Positions 1-10,932 are shown, numbered from the stretch's first letter. The stretch is DNA of 19,166 nucleotides from Fragilaria crotonensis (GCA_022925895.1 JAKSYS010000842.1:1-19166); one strand, 5' to 3'. Notes: a model not told the origin generated them from the letters alone. A program made the numbers and translations.

Positions 1-117
1 ATACTCTTTTGACAGCTGTTTAATGCTGGTAGGCTGCTTCCATCAGAGGTTGTGACGATACAGTTTAACGTAGTCACGAATGTGTCTATCCCTTCTGCTT
101 CGTGCTTTACCGCCCTT
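1..117. other. 3' flank of Rae1
   Basis: Sequence after the Rae1 stop codon; nothing recognisable. Confidence 0.4.
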
Positions 118-1294
118 TCAAACCCTTTTGTTCTTGGGTTTGATTTCATCTTCCACAACGTAGTGAACAAATATTTCGTCAGGTGTCTGTGGCGTATGAA
201 AAGTTGATCCTTACTCAATCATAGCTTGATGCGTACGCGAATAGATTTCCGTTCGCATTGAAACTGGCGCACGAAATTGGCCAATAGGGTGGAAATCCTT
301 GAGCCGCTGCTTGTTATCCTTATCCCAAAATTGACAACGCCGTCGGAACCATGGGTTGCAAATGTGCCGAACTGATTGCCAGATACCATTGACAGCGTAT
401 ACGTTGGCATCTTGTCGATGGCACTTGAAGGCAAACGAATCCTTCCCTGGGACCTTTTGCAGATAATGAATAGCCACGCGTCCTTCAATCGAACCCACCG
501 CGAAGCCCGCGCGATCTGGAAATGCCGTGACGCATCGGGATTGGTACTTGAGGGGAGACTCCTTTCTGGAATGTTCCCGCGGTTGCCCCGAAACATCGTA
601 GGCCAAAATGTGTCGATTGGCAGTTGCCACCACTAACAAATCCTCCCGCGCGTCCATAGCATAGACCCGTTCGGGTAAATCCAAGACCCCCACAGGATTG
701 GAGGATCGGCAATCCCAGAATTTTAGCTTGCGATCCCAGCCGCCGCTTACCAGCAAGTTAGTGCGAGGGAGGAAACAGACTGCTTTGACTGGTGCGTCGT
801 GAGCCCCAATCTGTTGTGCTAGACCGTTGGGAGGAGGTGCGCCTCCAAGCTGCCACATGCGGACAGCCTTATCGGTACCACAGGAGAAAACGGTGGAACC
901 GTCAGCCGAGCAACAATCGAGGACGCTGCTGTTGGGTTCATGATTTACTAACGGTGAAAGGTGAAACAACAAAAGTGAGAGACGGCATACTATTGAGTGA
1001 CCAAGGGATTCATTCGTCTCATATGTAACATCAGATGCCGAGAGCTACGTAGACTATGGTACGGAAACATCGAAAACGGATTTTAACTCACCTTGGGCCT
1101 TCGGCAGACGTATTTGACCACCTGCTCTTGTACTTCCCAACACCGCACCCCTCCATCCCAATTGGATGAAACCAAAATATTCGCGTTTGGACTCCATCGC
1201 AACGAAGATATTCCATCATTTCCTGCCTGTGGAACGTTGCAATCAGTTGGAGCGATACTGGACTGCGTCCCGTTGCGGCTCCAAATGCCGACAT
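118..1294 (-). CDS. RAE1: Rae1/Gle2 mRNA export factor, WD40 protein (frame broken by indels)
   Basis: WD40 beta-propeller protein of the Rae1/Gle2 family, which docks at the nuclear pore through Nup98 and acts in mRNA export. Family landmarks run in order across frames: an MSAFG start (1294), SPNANILVSSNWDGGVRCWEVQ, HDAPVKAVCF, GGWDRKLKFWDCRSSNPVGV, LDLPERVYAMD, SIEGRVAIHYL, FKCHR, VYAVNGI, GSDGVVNFWDKD, FNANGNLFAYASSYDW and a C-terminal EDEIKPKNKRV ending at a TGA (118-120). The start was chosen because MSAFG matches the usual family N-terminus. One intron (948-1091) follows PKAQ. The frame changes near 1258, 1130, 380, 328, 279, 216 and 209. All but the 380 site are cured by one base in a homopolymer; at 380 the missing length is unclear. 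Total length is about 340-345 residues, normal for Rae1. Identity is secure; the breaks look like sequence errors because conservation continues on both sides. Confidence 0.9.
948..1091 (-). other. Spliceosomal intron in the Rae1 gene
   Basis: A GTGAGT donor directly follows the PKAQ-coding exon end, and the acceptor TTAG precedes the exon coding VNHEPNSSVLDC. Both sides are phase 1 once the frame break near 1130 is allowed for, and the splice joins two family-conserved stretches. Length is 144 nt. In-frame stops lie inside. Confidence 0.75.
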
Positions 1295-1614
1295 GGTGCA
1301 CTTTCGGGTTTTTCAACTTCGTTTAGTGACTTGTGATTAGGATTCCCTCAATTTGAAATTTTATATCGTATTCAGTGAAGATTCCGATTGAGTAAGATGC
1401 CATACAGTAACGGTATGACCAGTGCCAAGTTGAACCGTATCGTGAGAAGTGGTTGGGAGTTGATATCTTGGATACATGAATCCATCGCCCACATCACGAC
1501 CATCAATCAATCATCAATCCCATCCATTAACCGGTGCTCTTGTCTCGAAACACGCAATACGCCAGGCTAACTAGTGTACCAGGGTGCATCAATACACTGA
1601 TCAGCAACGGCATC
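1295..1614. promoter_or_regulatory. Divergent intergenic region between Rae1 and SET gene
   Basis: This 320-nt gap separates the start codons of two genes that point away from each other, so it should hold both promoters. A short run of ATCAATC-type near-repeats lies around 1500-1520. I see no clear TATA box and no other gene. Confidence 0.45.
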
Positions 1615-3193
1615 ATGATGAGATTCATTATCATTGCCTCAACAATATTGTACTTCACAGTGTCGGCCGGTGCCTTCACAACGTGGGGGAGAAGGCCGTC
1701 GTTCCTGGTTGAATGCCATGGACAGGCATCAACATCGGACTCTCGATTGTTTGCATCCCCTGCCAATGCGCTGGTAGAAGCACTCAAAACAACAGAAGTC
1801 ACAAAGACATGCAAAGTCACCATTGGTCCTTCCCCCTCTACAGGCCGACTAGGATTGATCGCAACGTCCAACATCAAGAATGGAGAAACCGTCTTGGCCA
1901 TGCCATATGATGACATGTTCTCCTTAACTCCTGATCTTGCTCGCAGCGTTGTCTTTCGCGATAAATTACCAGAGGCCTACGATGGTTGGACTGGTGATGC
2001 CGGATTAATCGCTCTGCTGATTCTGAATGAAGTGGCTCGGGTTGATCAGCAGGGAGGGATTGCCCGTCCGCAAAGAACTGCCGGGGTTCAAAGCTTTATG
2101 CAAGCATGGGTCACATCCTTGCCTTCGCCGACGGAAACAGAGCAACATCCCTACATGTGGTCGGAAGAGGATCAAGAGATTTTGCAGTCATCCTCGACGA
2201 ACAAAATTTATCGTCGGTTAGATGACATTGAAGAAGATGCTGCTTGGCTGGAAGAGCGCGTCTGGTCCAAGGACCGAACTGCTTTTCCGCCGTTTGTCAA
2301 ATGGAATGGTGATACTATTCCTTGTTTTAACGCACAGGGATACAAGTGGGCCATGATTTTGGCTACGTCTGGGACGTTCTTCACCGATGGTAGCCTTCGA
2401 TTAATGCCGATATTGGATTATGCCAATCACGATGACAAGAAAGGGCGCGAAGTGGAGGGTGGTACTATGGGGACTTTTGGAACAACTCGTGGTGCTGTTC
2501 TCGTTGCTGGTGCCAAGTATGACGCAGGTGAAGAAGTCTTCTGCTCCTACGGCCCGAAAGCGCTGCTGATTACTTGCTTGAGCATGGATTTTGCCCACCC
2601 AAGGTGTGGAAGACAGCAGTCTCAGAACTCACTTTTGAACTTGACCCAGAAGATCGTTTCTACGATGACAAGATGGATATTTTGGAATTCGAAACTTACG
2701 ACCAGGCACCTATGGATCCCATCCAGGCGTTTGACGTCGTTTCTGACATTGGTCGCGATGGTGAACCGGATCAAGCCATGGTACAGTTTGTGCGACTCTG
2801 CAAACTGGGAGGCACCGATGCGTTCTTGCTGGAAAGCATTTTTCGAAAAGAAGTGTGGGGGTTCATGTCGTTGCCTGTGAGTGAGCAAAATGAATTGCAG
2901 GTGGTCACGACTATTGTTGACGCGTGTCAAAGGCTTTGGATGATTTGGCAACGTGTCCGGAAGGTGGTCGGGATGTATGTGTGCAACTACGCGAGGCGGA
3001 GACAAAGGCTCTAACCAAGACCATGGAATTCTTGAAACGAGAGGAGGCGCTGGATTTGAAGGAGTACTACCAAGAACGCCGTTTGAAAGATCTTGGACTA
3101 GATTCTGATTGGAGTCCTGAAGATGACATGGTAGACCCGGAACTTGGATTTGGACAAACGAGATTACCTGGGGGTGCTGATTACGATTGGTAG
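1615..3193 (+). CDS. Rubisco LSMT-like SET-domain lysine methyltransferase, predicted plastid-targeted
   Basis: Predicted protein-lysine N-methyltransferase of the Rubisco large-subunit methyltransferase (LSMT/SETD) type, using S-adenosylmethionine. Residues 1-16 from ATG 1615 are a hydrophobic signal peptide ending SAGA|F, followed by TTWGRRPSF. This fits the diatom ASAFAP-type plastid presequence, so import into the plastid is inferred. The SET domain covers roughly residues 60-330; visible motifs are LMPILDYANHD (SAM-binding NH motif) and GEEVFCSYG before LLEHGFCPP (end of SET). An LSMT-type substrate-binding domain rich in helices follows. Two frame breaks occur: near 2557 (AAAA read as AAA) and near 2927 (TT read as T). 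With both bases restored the length is exactly 526 residues, ending GADYDW. ATG 1618 is an alternative start; an earlier in-frame GTG was not chosen. The real substrate cannot be told from sequence. Confidence 0.9.
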
Positions 3194-3282
3194 ACGAATG
3201 CGCTACGTTTGCCAAATATGCTTTGCACTTAGAATTCTCTATAAAGCCTGGTGGGCGCACCACCGGTCATACCACCTTGAGC

Positions 3283-5952
3283 CTAGAGTGTCCAGCCTTC
3301 TTTCACGTAGCGATGCTCCTTCTCAATCTCATCCATGAATGCACTTGCTTCCACTGGACCGAGAAAGCGCGATGCCATGCTTCGTAGCACGGTGTCTACG
3401 TCGTTCGTCATCGAGGTAGCACCGCATGTATAGATGTGGGCGCCAGATTGAAGCAGTGTCCAAACCTGCGCACTGTGCTGAGCAAGAAGATCTTGAACGT
3501 AAACCTTCTGTTCAGTCTCTCGGCTGCATGCTACATACAGATCAGCCAGCGATCCGTTTTCAAGATAAGTATCGAGCTCTTCCTTGAAGAGCAAGTCGTA
3601 GTCCCGCCGGCGAATTCCGTAGAATAGTACAGCAGGTCCAATTTCTTGCTTGAGAACCGTCTTCTTGTAGTTTATTTCTTGGAGAAGTGCTCTGAACGGG
3701 GATATTCCAGTCCCATTGCATACCATGACAAGTGGTGTCGTCGAATCTTTCGGTGCGACAAATCCGGAGCTTCCCATCCGGGTGATACGACACCTGTCAT
3801 TCGACTCTCGGGACAGGCTTGCCATGTAGTGCGAACAGACTCCACGACAAACGGAGGTGTCGATTGTTCGCGGGATAGATAGAACAGAGAAAGTGATAGA
3901 CAGGTGAGGGTTCACTGGCGAAAGGCACTGTACCATCGAGGCTGAAGAGGTGAACAGTGACGAATAAACTTTGCCAAGGGAATCTGAATGGAAGGGAAGT
4001 ACGTTGTTATGAGATCCGCAAGTCCCATGTTTTCGTCCACTACCCGACGCTGGAACTCTTGGCAGTTCTTCACAGAAGAGATTCGGTACAACTCGTCGCG
4101 GTCGCCATCAAAAGTAGCAAACTGCGACAATGATCGCACGATGGAGCGACGAGGTGGGGTCGACAATTCGCAGTAGAATGATAGGTAGTCTCGAACAGTG
4201 CAAGGAGTGGGAAACGGAGGCTCGAAGTCCTCGGGGTCGTTCTCGTTCTTTGGAACCAACATGAAGGTGGTATCAACACTAACGTCGAGATGCTTTGCCA
4301 CTTCTTCGACAATGCTAATGTTGTTGACTGGAAGCACGCAAACATAGTCACCAGTTTCGTACCGAAAACATTCAATACCGCCATCATCCGGAGATGGCGA
4401 GATATCAATCTCCATGAGCAAAGCCGAAGATGGTCTTCCAGTCACTGTTGCATCATCCACATCCTGCCATAATTTCTTGACTTGCTTCACAGGACATTCG
4501 ACACCTTTGACAAAATGTCTGGCAGAAGCATGTATCTTCCCAACTGGTGGCGAACGTGGCATCTCGATCGTCGAGGCGTCGATGATTTGCAGGTCAAACC
4601 CTCCATCGGGGTCACTAAGCGACGCACTAGACTTGTTTCTAGACAGTCGCCCTTTCTTTTTCTTCTCCTTGCCAATTTCGTCTGAAGGCTCCCCTGTTTC
4701 GTCGCCCGACAGCGGTCCTTGTTTGAAAGAGTCACGGACCGAAAGGTCTGCAAGCCTTGGAAAGAGCTTTCGCCATTTAAATATTTCAAAGTCGTACTCC
4801 ACATCCTTCGCCTGGTCTCCAAGCCCAAGGGAAGTGATTCGCTTGGCACCAAGTTGATCTAACAATTTGTCATATAGCTTTCCCTGTGCATTATAGGTTT
4901 GCCCGTAACCAGAATCGCCAAACCCAAACACAGAGTATCGAAGGCCTCTAAGGCAGTCGGTTGATTTTATGGAATGCAAAAGCTCGACAAATGCTTGAGC
5001 ATCATCCGTCGGTCCACCATCGTGATAGGTGGACACAAGAAAGGCAGCACGTCCCCGCTGTTTGCCGCCCTTTGACGTATGCGGCAGCAATACTTTCCGG
5101 AGCTCTTCTTCAGGGAAGAGTTCATCTCTAAGGTGCTCCTCCAACGAGCGCACGGATCGCAATGCGACGTCAAATCCCATCTCAGCAGCTTCTCTTTGCA
5201 ACTGAGCCGAAAAATACGCGGAAGTTCCTGATTGAGAAGCGTAATAGATCGTAAGATATGCTGGCTTGCTATTTGAAGAAATGAACGACGCTCCACCGAT
5301 CGTGCTGGAATCACAAGTGAAGCAAGATCCCCAGCTGGTGGATCGATTGTAGTTTCGACGTTGGTAACCTGAGCTATTACTCGCGGTCGAGAGACTGTGT
5401 TGAATCGAACTTTCCTCTGAATTCGAATGCCTACTCGTTTCATGCGAGTGACAGGAATCCCCATCACTCAGTGGGCCGCCTTCAATGGTTAGTTTTGACA
5501 TCAAGCCTGCAGTGCTTGCCAGGACTCGCATCCCACTTTTGATTTTCTGATTGAAGCACCGCAGGCGTTGTCGGGGTTTGGGATCGCGCAGAAGCGGTTT
5601 CATTTTTGCTTGCAGTCGATTGTACGACTGGCGAAGTGCAAAGTTTGCCCTCATCTTTGGGCGAGGAAAGCGAATGCAGGCATACTTCCTTCACCGGGAC
5701 AGGCGTGGAGGATAACATTGATTGTGCAGCCTTCAGTTTTATTCTTCTTCTTCTTGCCTTCAAGATCAAGCAGACAGACGTAACAAATAGAAGGAGAACA
5801 ACGCATTGTGCGACTGGGTCTCGCGCCACTGACTCGAACGACGCCACGAACCTGTGCTTCGTTTTTGTTGCGGCAGGTACTTTCGACTTTTTCCATGGTA
5901 AGTGAAACATGGTCTTGATACCTTTCTTTGCATTGGCTGATGGCTTACCCAT
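3283..5952 (-). CDS. Membrane-anchored NADPH diflavin reductase 1 (cytochrome P450 reductase-like)
   Basis: Passes electrons from NADPH through FAD and FMN to an unknown acceptor, probably a P450 or other haem protein on the ER. One membrane helix lies at residues 47-65 (VAQCVVLLLFVTSVCLIL), flanked by RRRR. A linker of about 165 residues follows, then the FMN domain (ASQSGTS phosphate loop, VSTYHDGGPTDDAQ, FGFGDSGYGQTYNAQGK), a charged insert (GKEKKKKGRLSRNK), the FAD domain (ETGDYVCVLP, PRWYS, GVCSHYM) and the NADPH domain (NGTGISPF at 3694-3717, CSRETEQKVYVQ, HIYTCG). The C-terminus is GWTL, with the aromatic that usually stacks on FAD. Length is about 890 residues, longer than the usual ~680 because of the linker. 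One T is missing near 3921. A second frame change between 5482 and 5654 lies where both frames are open; it may be an error or a small intron. Start is ATG 5952; ATG 5910 is possible. Confidence 0.88.
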
Positions 5953-6087
5953 CTTGCTGGCAGACGAGGAGAAATTATGGCAGTAGCACGCAGAAGGTGA
6001 GATTTATGAGGGGTTCGTGAAATTCTGTAACCCATCACCCCTCAACGATGTCCAACAAGAAGCGTGTTGCAGATGTTGCAGATGTTG

Positions 6088-6099
6088 TACTCCGGAGTA
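6088..6099. repeat. 12-bp perfect palindrome upstream of reductase 1
   Basis: TACTCCGGAGTA is its own reverse complement and lies about 136 nt before the reductase 1 ATG. The paralogue has ACTCCGGCTCCGGAGT about 103 nt before its own ATG. A shared transcription-factor site is possible but unproven. Confidence 0.5.
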
Positions 6100-6293
6100 T
6101 GTCGTTGCAATGAAGTCCTGCCGAATACTGCACAGTGCACAGACGGTCAATTGGCCTCTACTAGAGGTGACACGCACCCGCACCGCCGCACCTTCCAATA
6201 TCTACTACGAGTATGCATACCGAAATTAGGCTTTAAAATGCCGGCATTTCCGAATTTTGGGTGATCCGTTTTTGACAACATACTTCGGCAAGA

Positions 6294-6326
6294 GGTCAGA
6301 AGTCTGACCCGAACCACTGCGGTTCG
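6294..6326. repeat. Two back-to-back inverted repeats (hairpins)
   Basis: GGTCAGA-AG-TCTGACC at 6294-6309 (7-bp arms) is followed without a gap by CGAACC-ACTGC-GGTTCG at 6310-6326 (6-bp arms). Both would fold as small stem-loops in DNA or RNA. They are 8 nt from the word shared with the reductase 2 upstream region. Confidence 0.55.
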
Positions 6327-7340
6327 AGTAGAACTACCTGGTACTTTATTTTGGTAAACTCACAGCATAGAAACCTAATACTGCGAGTGCCATCCACTTC
6401 TTTCCGGGTTGGACATCAGATGATGTGTTGATGGTTACAAGTTACAAGTATCCGTTTCACACCAGATGAAGATTTTTAATGCCGAATGCCGAATGCACGA
6501 CATTGCTGGAAGGTCGTGCGAATGACAGTCTCAAACTGGAATGAAGACGGCTATAAGTCATACTCCGTAGTCATACATACATGTTTCATATTCGAACCTT
6601 CCTGTCTTCCATTCAAACGCACGTAAGTGTGCCCTAAGTACACTACATGATCGAGAACTCTCGGGAGTCTTCGTTTCGTTTCGAAGACTACGACTATTAT
6701 ATGTTAAAAAATGACTTCACATTTCTTCGGGAACTGCATACGGTACCAGTACCAGTATTTCGCCCACCTCATTCCACGTCAACCCAGCATGAATGGTGCC
6801 ATCAGATCCAGATTCGTTTGAGGAAGGAGAGTTCGATCTGTTTGCAAATCCACTGACCTTGGCTCCTGACAAACAGACTCCGGAGCTCGCCTCCATATCT
6901 AAGATTATAATGAATTCTGGATAACGGCAAGTTTACGTTGAACGTTTGGTGGTGTATGAGTTCATCCAGTTTCATGCCATTGCATAAAGACTTCAGACTA
7001 CAATATTTAGCAAAAGCAATGACGGGTCCAGCCGACGGAAGACCTATCGTTTGGAACATTCAGATAAAGCTCGTTCCATCAATCCAATCTGTGAAACAGA
7101 GATGGAGTACTCGAGCAAGCAAGTTACCCACAGCGCAATTGCCTGTTGCCTTACGCCTTATCTCCAAGCGTGGCGAGCGGTTGTGCACCACTGTTCCTTG
7201 TTCCGCTGCTAGCCCATTGCGGCCGAGTAAGTATCCGCTTCAAGAATTTGATCAGGATAGTACTCTTCTTAATGAAAAGAACACTTTACCTCAAATGCTT
7301 CCGGGTTGGCTTGAGTAGCAACTGGAATTCTCGAAGACTT

Positions 7341-10300
7341 TTAAGAGTGCATCGAATCGAACGCTTCTTGCAGGTACCTTCCTTGGTTTGTGAGTGTCGT
7401 CATGAACTCCTCCGTCGAGAGCTCATTCCCTTCCTGGTGCCTCGTCACGATCGCGCGCAGGACGTGATCGACTTCGTTGCTCATCCTATTCCCACCACAA
7501 ACGTAGATGTGTGCTCCGCGTTGCAGCAATCTCCAGACATGCTCAGCGTGCTTGGCAATGAGGTGTTGAACGTAGATCTTGTGCATTTGCTCTCGACTGC
7601 ACGCAAGTTGCAAGGACGATAGACTCCCGGCAAGCTTGTAGCGACGAAGTTCCTCGCGGTACAAAAAATCTAGGTCTCGCCTCCTGATACCGAAGAATAG
7701 CTCGGTTGGGCCTACCTTTAAGCCCAATTCAGTCTTCTGATGATGCCGCTCTTGGATCAACGCAAGCATTGGGGCAACCCCGGAGCCGTTCGCAACCATG
7801 ATCAAGGGTAAACTGGGGTCTGGCGGAACGACGAATCCAGAAGGAACACTCCGAATGATTTTGACCGGTGCACCTATCGGAAGATTGCCAAGATAATGAG
7901 AAGCAGCGCCTTGAGCGAACGATGAATCAATATCTCGTTCGAGAGACACCATCGCAAACGTCAGGTGTATTTCATCTTTGTGAACAACGGTTGACCCAGA
8001 CAGGCTGTACCATCTTGGTTGCATCGGGGTGCAAAGTGTGATAAATTTAGCCAACGGTATTTCCAATGATTTGAAATACACTAAAATGAATTCTCCCAAA
8101 CCGATGCGTTGCCCAACTACTTGACTCTTGTACATCTCTCGGTGTTTCTTTGACGAAAGTTGGTACAGTTCGTCTCGCTCTTCAGGGAGTGTTGCGCATT
8201 TCGACAACGATCGGATGACTGAGCGCCGCGGAGGTTGTCAATTCAGCATACTTTGTTAAATAGTCTCGGATTGTGCACGGCATAGAAAACGGTAGTTCAA
8301 AATCGCATTCCTGATGGGGATCCTGGGGATTAAGGACAAACATGGCATCAGGTCGTATCAAGTTTCTTTGCAACTTCCTCAACAACACTTGACCTGTTGT
8401 GAGGTAAAACAGCAACATTATCGCCTGTCGCGAAGGTCAGCGGCGTGCCAATTGGTTGAGTGATGTCCAACGCGACATGCATTGTCGATCCCTGACTGCT
8501 TCAGCTTAGGGTTGAGCTCAGGATCTCGCCACGAATGCCTTCACAGTTTTCACTGCATATTCGGCTCCCTCGCCAAAATGCTTTGCGACTGAAAGCAAAG
8601 GAATTTTATCGCAAACAACTTTGTGTTTTCAAACTCGGACGGTTTAATGTACTGAATGAGGTACTTGCTATCGAGGCCATCACTTTCTTGTTTTCTCATT
8701 CTCTGCGTAGATTTCGACGCTCCTTGATTGTCCCGAGATGCTATGTCGGCAATAGTCGGCCACCAGCTTTTCCATTTCCACTGCTCAAAATCCCAGTCAA
8801 TATCTTTGGAATCATCGCCAAGGCCTAATGGAAGCATCCGCTTCCCCCTAGTGAGACAATAGTTGGTCATACAACTTGCCTTGCAGGTGTACGTCAACGC
8901 AAAGCTACTGTTGCCGAATCCAAAACACAATAGCGAAGGCCTTTGAAGTATCTGTGATCGTTGATTTCTTGAAGCGCTTTTACAAACGATTTTCCGTCAT
9001 CTGATGGTCCTCCTTCTTGGTAGGTAGATACAAGAAACAGAGCACGACCGCGCCTTTTTCCTGTACAATTAAGATGAGGAACCAATATGTCCTTGAGGTC
9101 TTGATCGAGTGACATTTCAATAGAATGCATCAGAGCGTTGACATTGCAAATACCGACATCGATTCCCATTGTTCGACCTTCTTGTTGCAATGCATATGCA
9201 TAGTATTCAGATGTACCAGACTGTGTCGCATAGAAGATTGTAAGGTATGGAGCTGTGTCAGAACTCGGATCGTAGAAGGCGTCTTCGAGCGGCGATTCAT
9301 GAGTGCTTAACGAACGACACGAGTCGCCTCTCGCAAGAGATTCGGCCAAAGACATTGAAGAACCCCCGTTTCCTCCACTAGCGCCCATTTCTTTTGTAGC
9401 AGTTCGATCTGCGCAAGTAGTATAACTGAACTGTCCCTCGTAGAAGTCGAACCGGACGTGCTGGAGGAGAGGCGCCTCTCATTCTCTCCCGCCTGTCGCT
9501 CTCGTAGCATAATCGTGCGCTTCAAACGTTCCAGTTCTGCTGGAGCGAAACATGAACCAGCTAGTGATGGAGCCGTCGACTCACACATGCTAGCACGGCC
9601 GTTCAAAGAAGTAGCGCAACTCATTGAACCCGTACGATCGTGCACTTTGAGTCGAAGCAATCTGAAATCTCGCGGCTCCGCGCACGAGTCGTCCACTTCT
9701 TCGACCGCCTTTCGCGTCGGGAATACTACCAGAGGTGGTGCGTCGTCTGGTATCAATTCCTCTGCAGACTTACTCCGACGCATAGTATTTCCCTTCCATT
9801 CGGATGACTTGCCACTAGCTAATGAAGAAAGGGGCATGCTTGTTCTCCGGCAGACTCTCGGCTTCGCTTCAGTGGGAACCATTTCTTCAAAGAAGTGCAT
9901 CTGTCGAATTTTGTTCGTCCTGGTGATTGGACTGCTACTTCTACTCCTGAAATTCTCGTGGTTTGATGACCCATCGGTAGACGTGCCACTTTCATCATGC
10001 GTTCGCTCGTCCCGAGGCCGGGCACTTTTCGACTTTTCCAACCCAGTGCGTAATGCTACCATCAAGTCCTCTTTAAAATCGTTTCGGTTCGCCTCACTCT
10101 CGTGCATGTCAAAGTCGTCCAGGAGGGGTTCGTTTCGTTTTGCGCCGGACCGACTTTTCCGTCGCTTCGGCTTATTCTTCTGTTTATTCGACGTCTTCGG
10201 ATCAGTGCCAGGGTCCATACTGATATTTTGCATTGATTGAGGCCCTGAACCCTCCCGAATCAAGCTCGCTTCACTTCCTGATCCCTTTTTCTTCCATCCT

Positions 10301-10932
10301 GTGTCCCAGGACTTAGACTTTGACCCCAGCGTTCGTTTAACCTCTGGAGAGTCTACCGGTGCGACACTGCGGGGTCGAGATTGCTGTGAAACGGGTGCGA
10401 GGTCCACCGGCACCACACTGAAGGGTCGCAATGGTTGTGGAACTGGTGCGTCACCACTGGAATCGCTACCTGTGCTCAAAGCCAAGCTACCGACACAATT
10501 TGGTTCTGGGTTCGCAGATGAAGACGATGCCGGTATCGACACCAATGATTCCTTCGCATTGATGACTTTACGAGATGTTCGTGAAGACAATACACCATTG
10601 GACGACGGCTGCAGTCTTCGACTTGCGGCTCTGTTTCGTCTGCAATAAACTGAGTCAGGGGCTGAAGAACAGAGAAGTCTTTGGTGAAGACCATTCATGG
10701 TAGCTGGCACTAGGGGTACTTACATTCCTTTTCTCCACGCATAGTAAATAAGGCAGCACAGACTCATTAAATAAGCAACCGGGAAGTACGTCGAAGCAAT
10801 TCTCTCACCCAGAGTTGGTTGCCATTTCGTTACGCGAGTCCTCTTCCAGAACTGGAATCGTTGCCATCGCTGTTGTCTCTCTATCTTTCTTCGCTCGCGT
10901 GCCAAGACTTCCGGATCCGAGAACGGCCACAT
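7341..10932 (-). CDS. Membrane-anchored NADPH diflavin reductase 2 with long Ser-rich extension (frame broken)
   Basis: Paralogue of the downstream reductase, with the same order. Exon 1 (10724-10932) codes MWPFSDPEVL, a basic region and a membrane helix (residues 48-65, YFPVAYLMSLCCLIYYAW). About 465 Ser/Arg/Lys-rich residues follow, with KPKRRKSRSGAKR, RRTSMP, RRSKS and a possible short coiled coil near 9400-9540. The FMN domain has FYATQSGTS, VSTYQEGGPSDDG and GFGNSSFALTY; the FAD domain has FGEGAEYAVK, TFATGDNVAVLPHN and PRWYS; the NADPH domain has NGSGVAPM, FGIRRRDLDFLYREE, CSREQMHKIYVQ and HIYVCGG. Expected length is about 1,170 residues. The frame breaks near 9389, 8923, 8879, 8852 and 8846 are each cured by one base in a homopolymer; more breaks lie between 8600 and 8200 in the FAD domain. 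Start is the first ATG in the membrane-anchor frame. It may be intact with sequencing errors or truly decaying; the dense breaks leave this open. Confidence 0.85.
10352..10453. repeat. 51-bp tandem duplication inside reductase 2
   Basis: Two adjacent imperfect 51-nt units (10352-10402 and 10403-10453). They code for a doubled 17-residue unit of the type APVxQxxRPxSVxPVDx in the disordered extension of reductase 2. The length keeps the frame. Confidence 0.8.
10640..10723 (-). other. Spliceosomal intron in reductase 2
   Basis: GTAAGT donor after the RKG-coding exon end and TTTATTGCAG acceptor; 84 nt, phase 2. Splicing joins the membrane-anchor exon to the Ser-rich frame (RNRAASRRLQPSS) without a stop. 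Unspliced, the first exon would end at a TAA overlapping the donor. Confidence 0.88.

Larger units (their letters stand above)
5953..7340. other. Gene-free interval between the two reductase genes
   Basis: I find no protein here with recognisable motifs; the short open frames on both strands show no family similarity. The stretch should carry the upstream region of reductase 1 and the 3' end of reductase 2. Simple repeats are visible: a 9-nt TGTTGCAGA repeat at 6064-6087, GTTACAA twice at 6434-6450, ATGCCGA at 6479-6496, and a GGTACC/AGTACC run at 6742-6757. Two adjacent hairpins lie at 6294-6326. Confidence 0.55.

Noticed and set aside
372-386. 15-nt GT...AG stretch in the Rae1 gene that could be read as a tiny intron
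   Set aside because: Removing 15 nt does not change the frame, so it does not solve the break there, and other introns here are 49 nt or longer.
1527-1916. 129-codon minus-strand open frame opposite the SET gene start
   Set aside because: Antisense shadow of the signal peptide and SET N-terminus.
6310-6340. Possible tRNA (GGTTCGAG next to a stem)
   Set aside because: No cloverleaf, anticodon arm or acceptor stem could be built around it.
6938-7318. 126-codon open frame on the plus strand between the reductases
   Set aside because: No family similarity, no conserved motif; probably chance in non-coding DNA.
9458-10240. 260-codon open frame on the plus strand
   Set aside because: It is antisense to the Ser/Arg-rich part of reductase 2; low-complexity composition explains the open frame and it has no recognisable domain.
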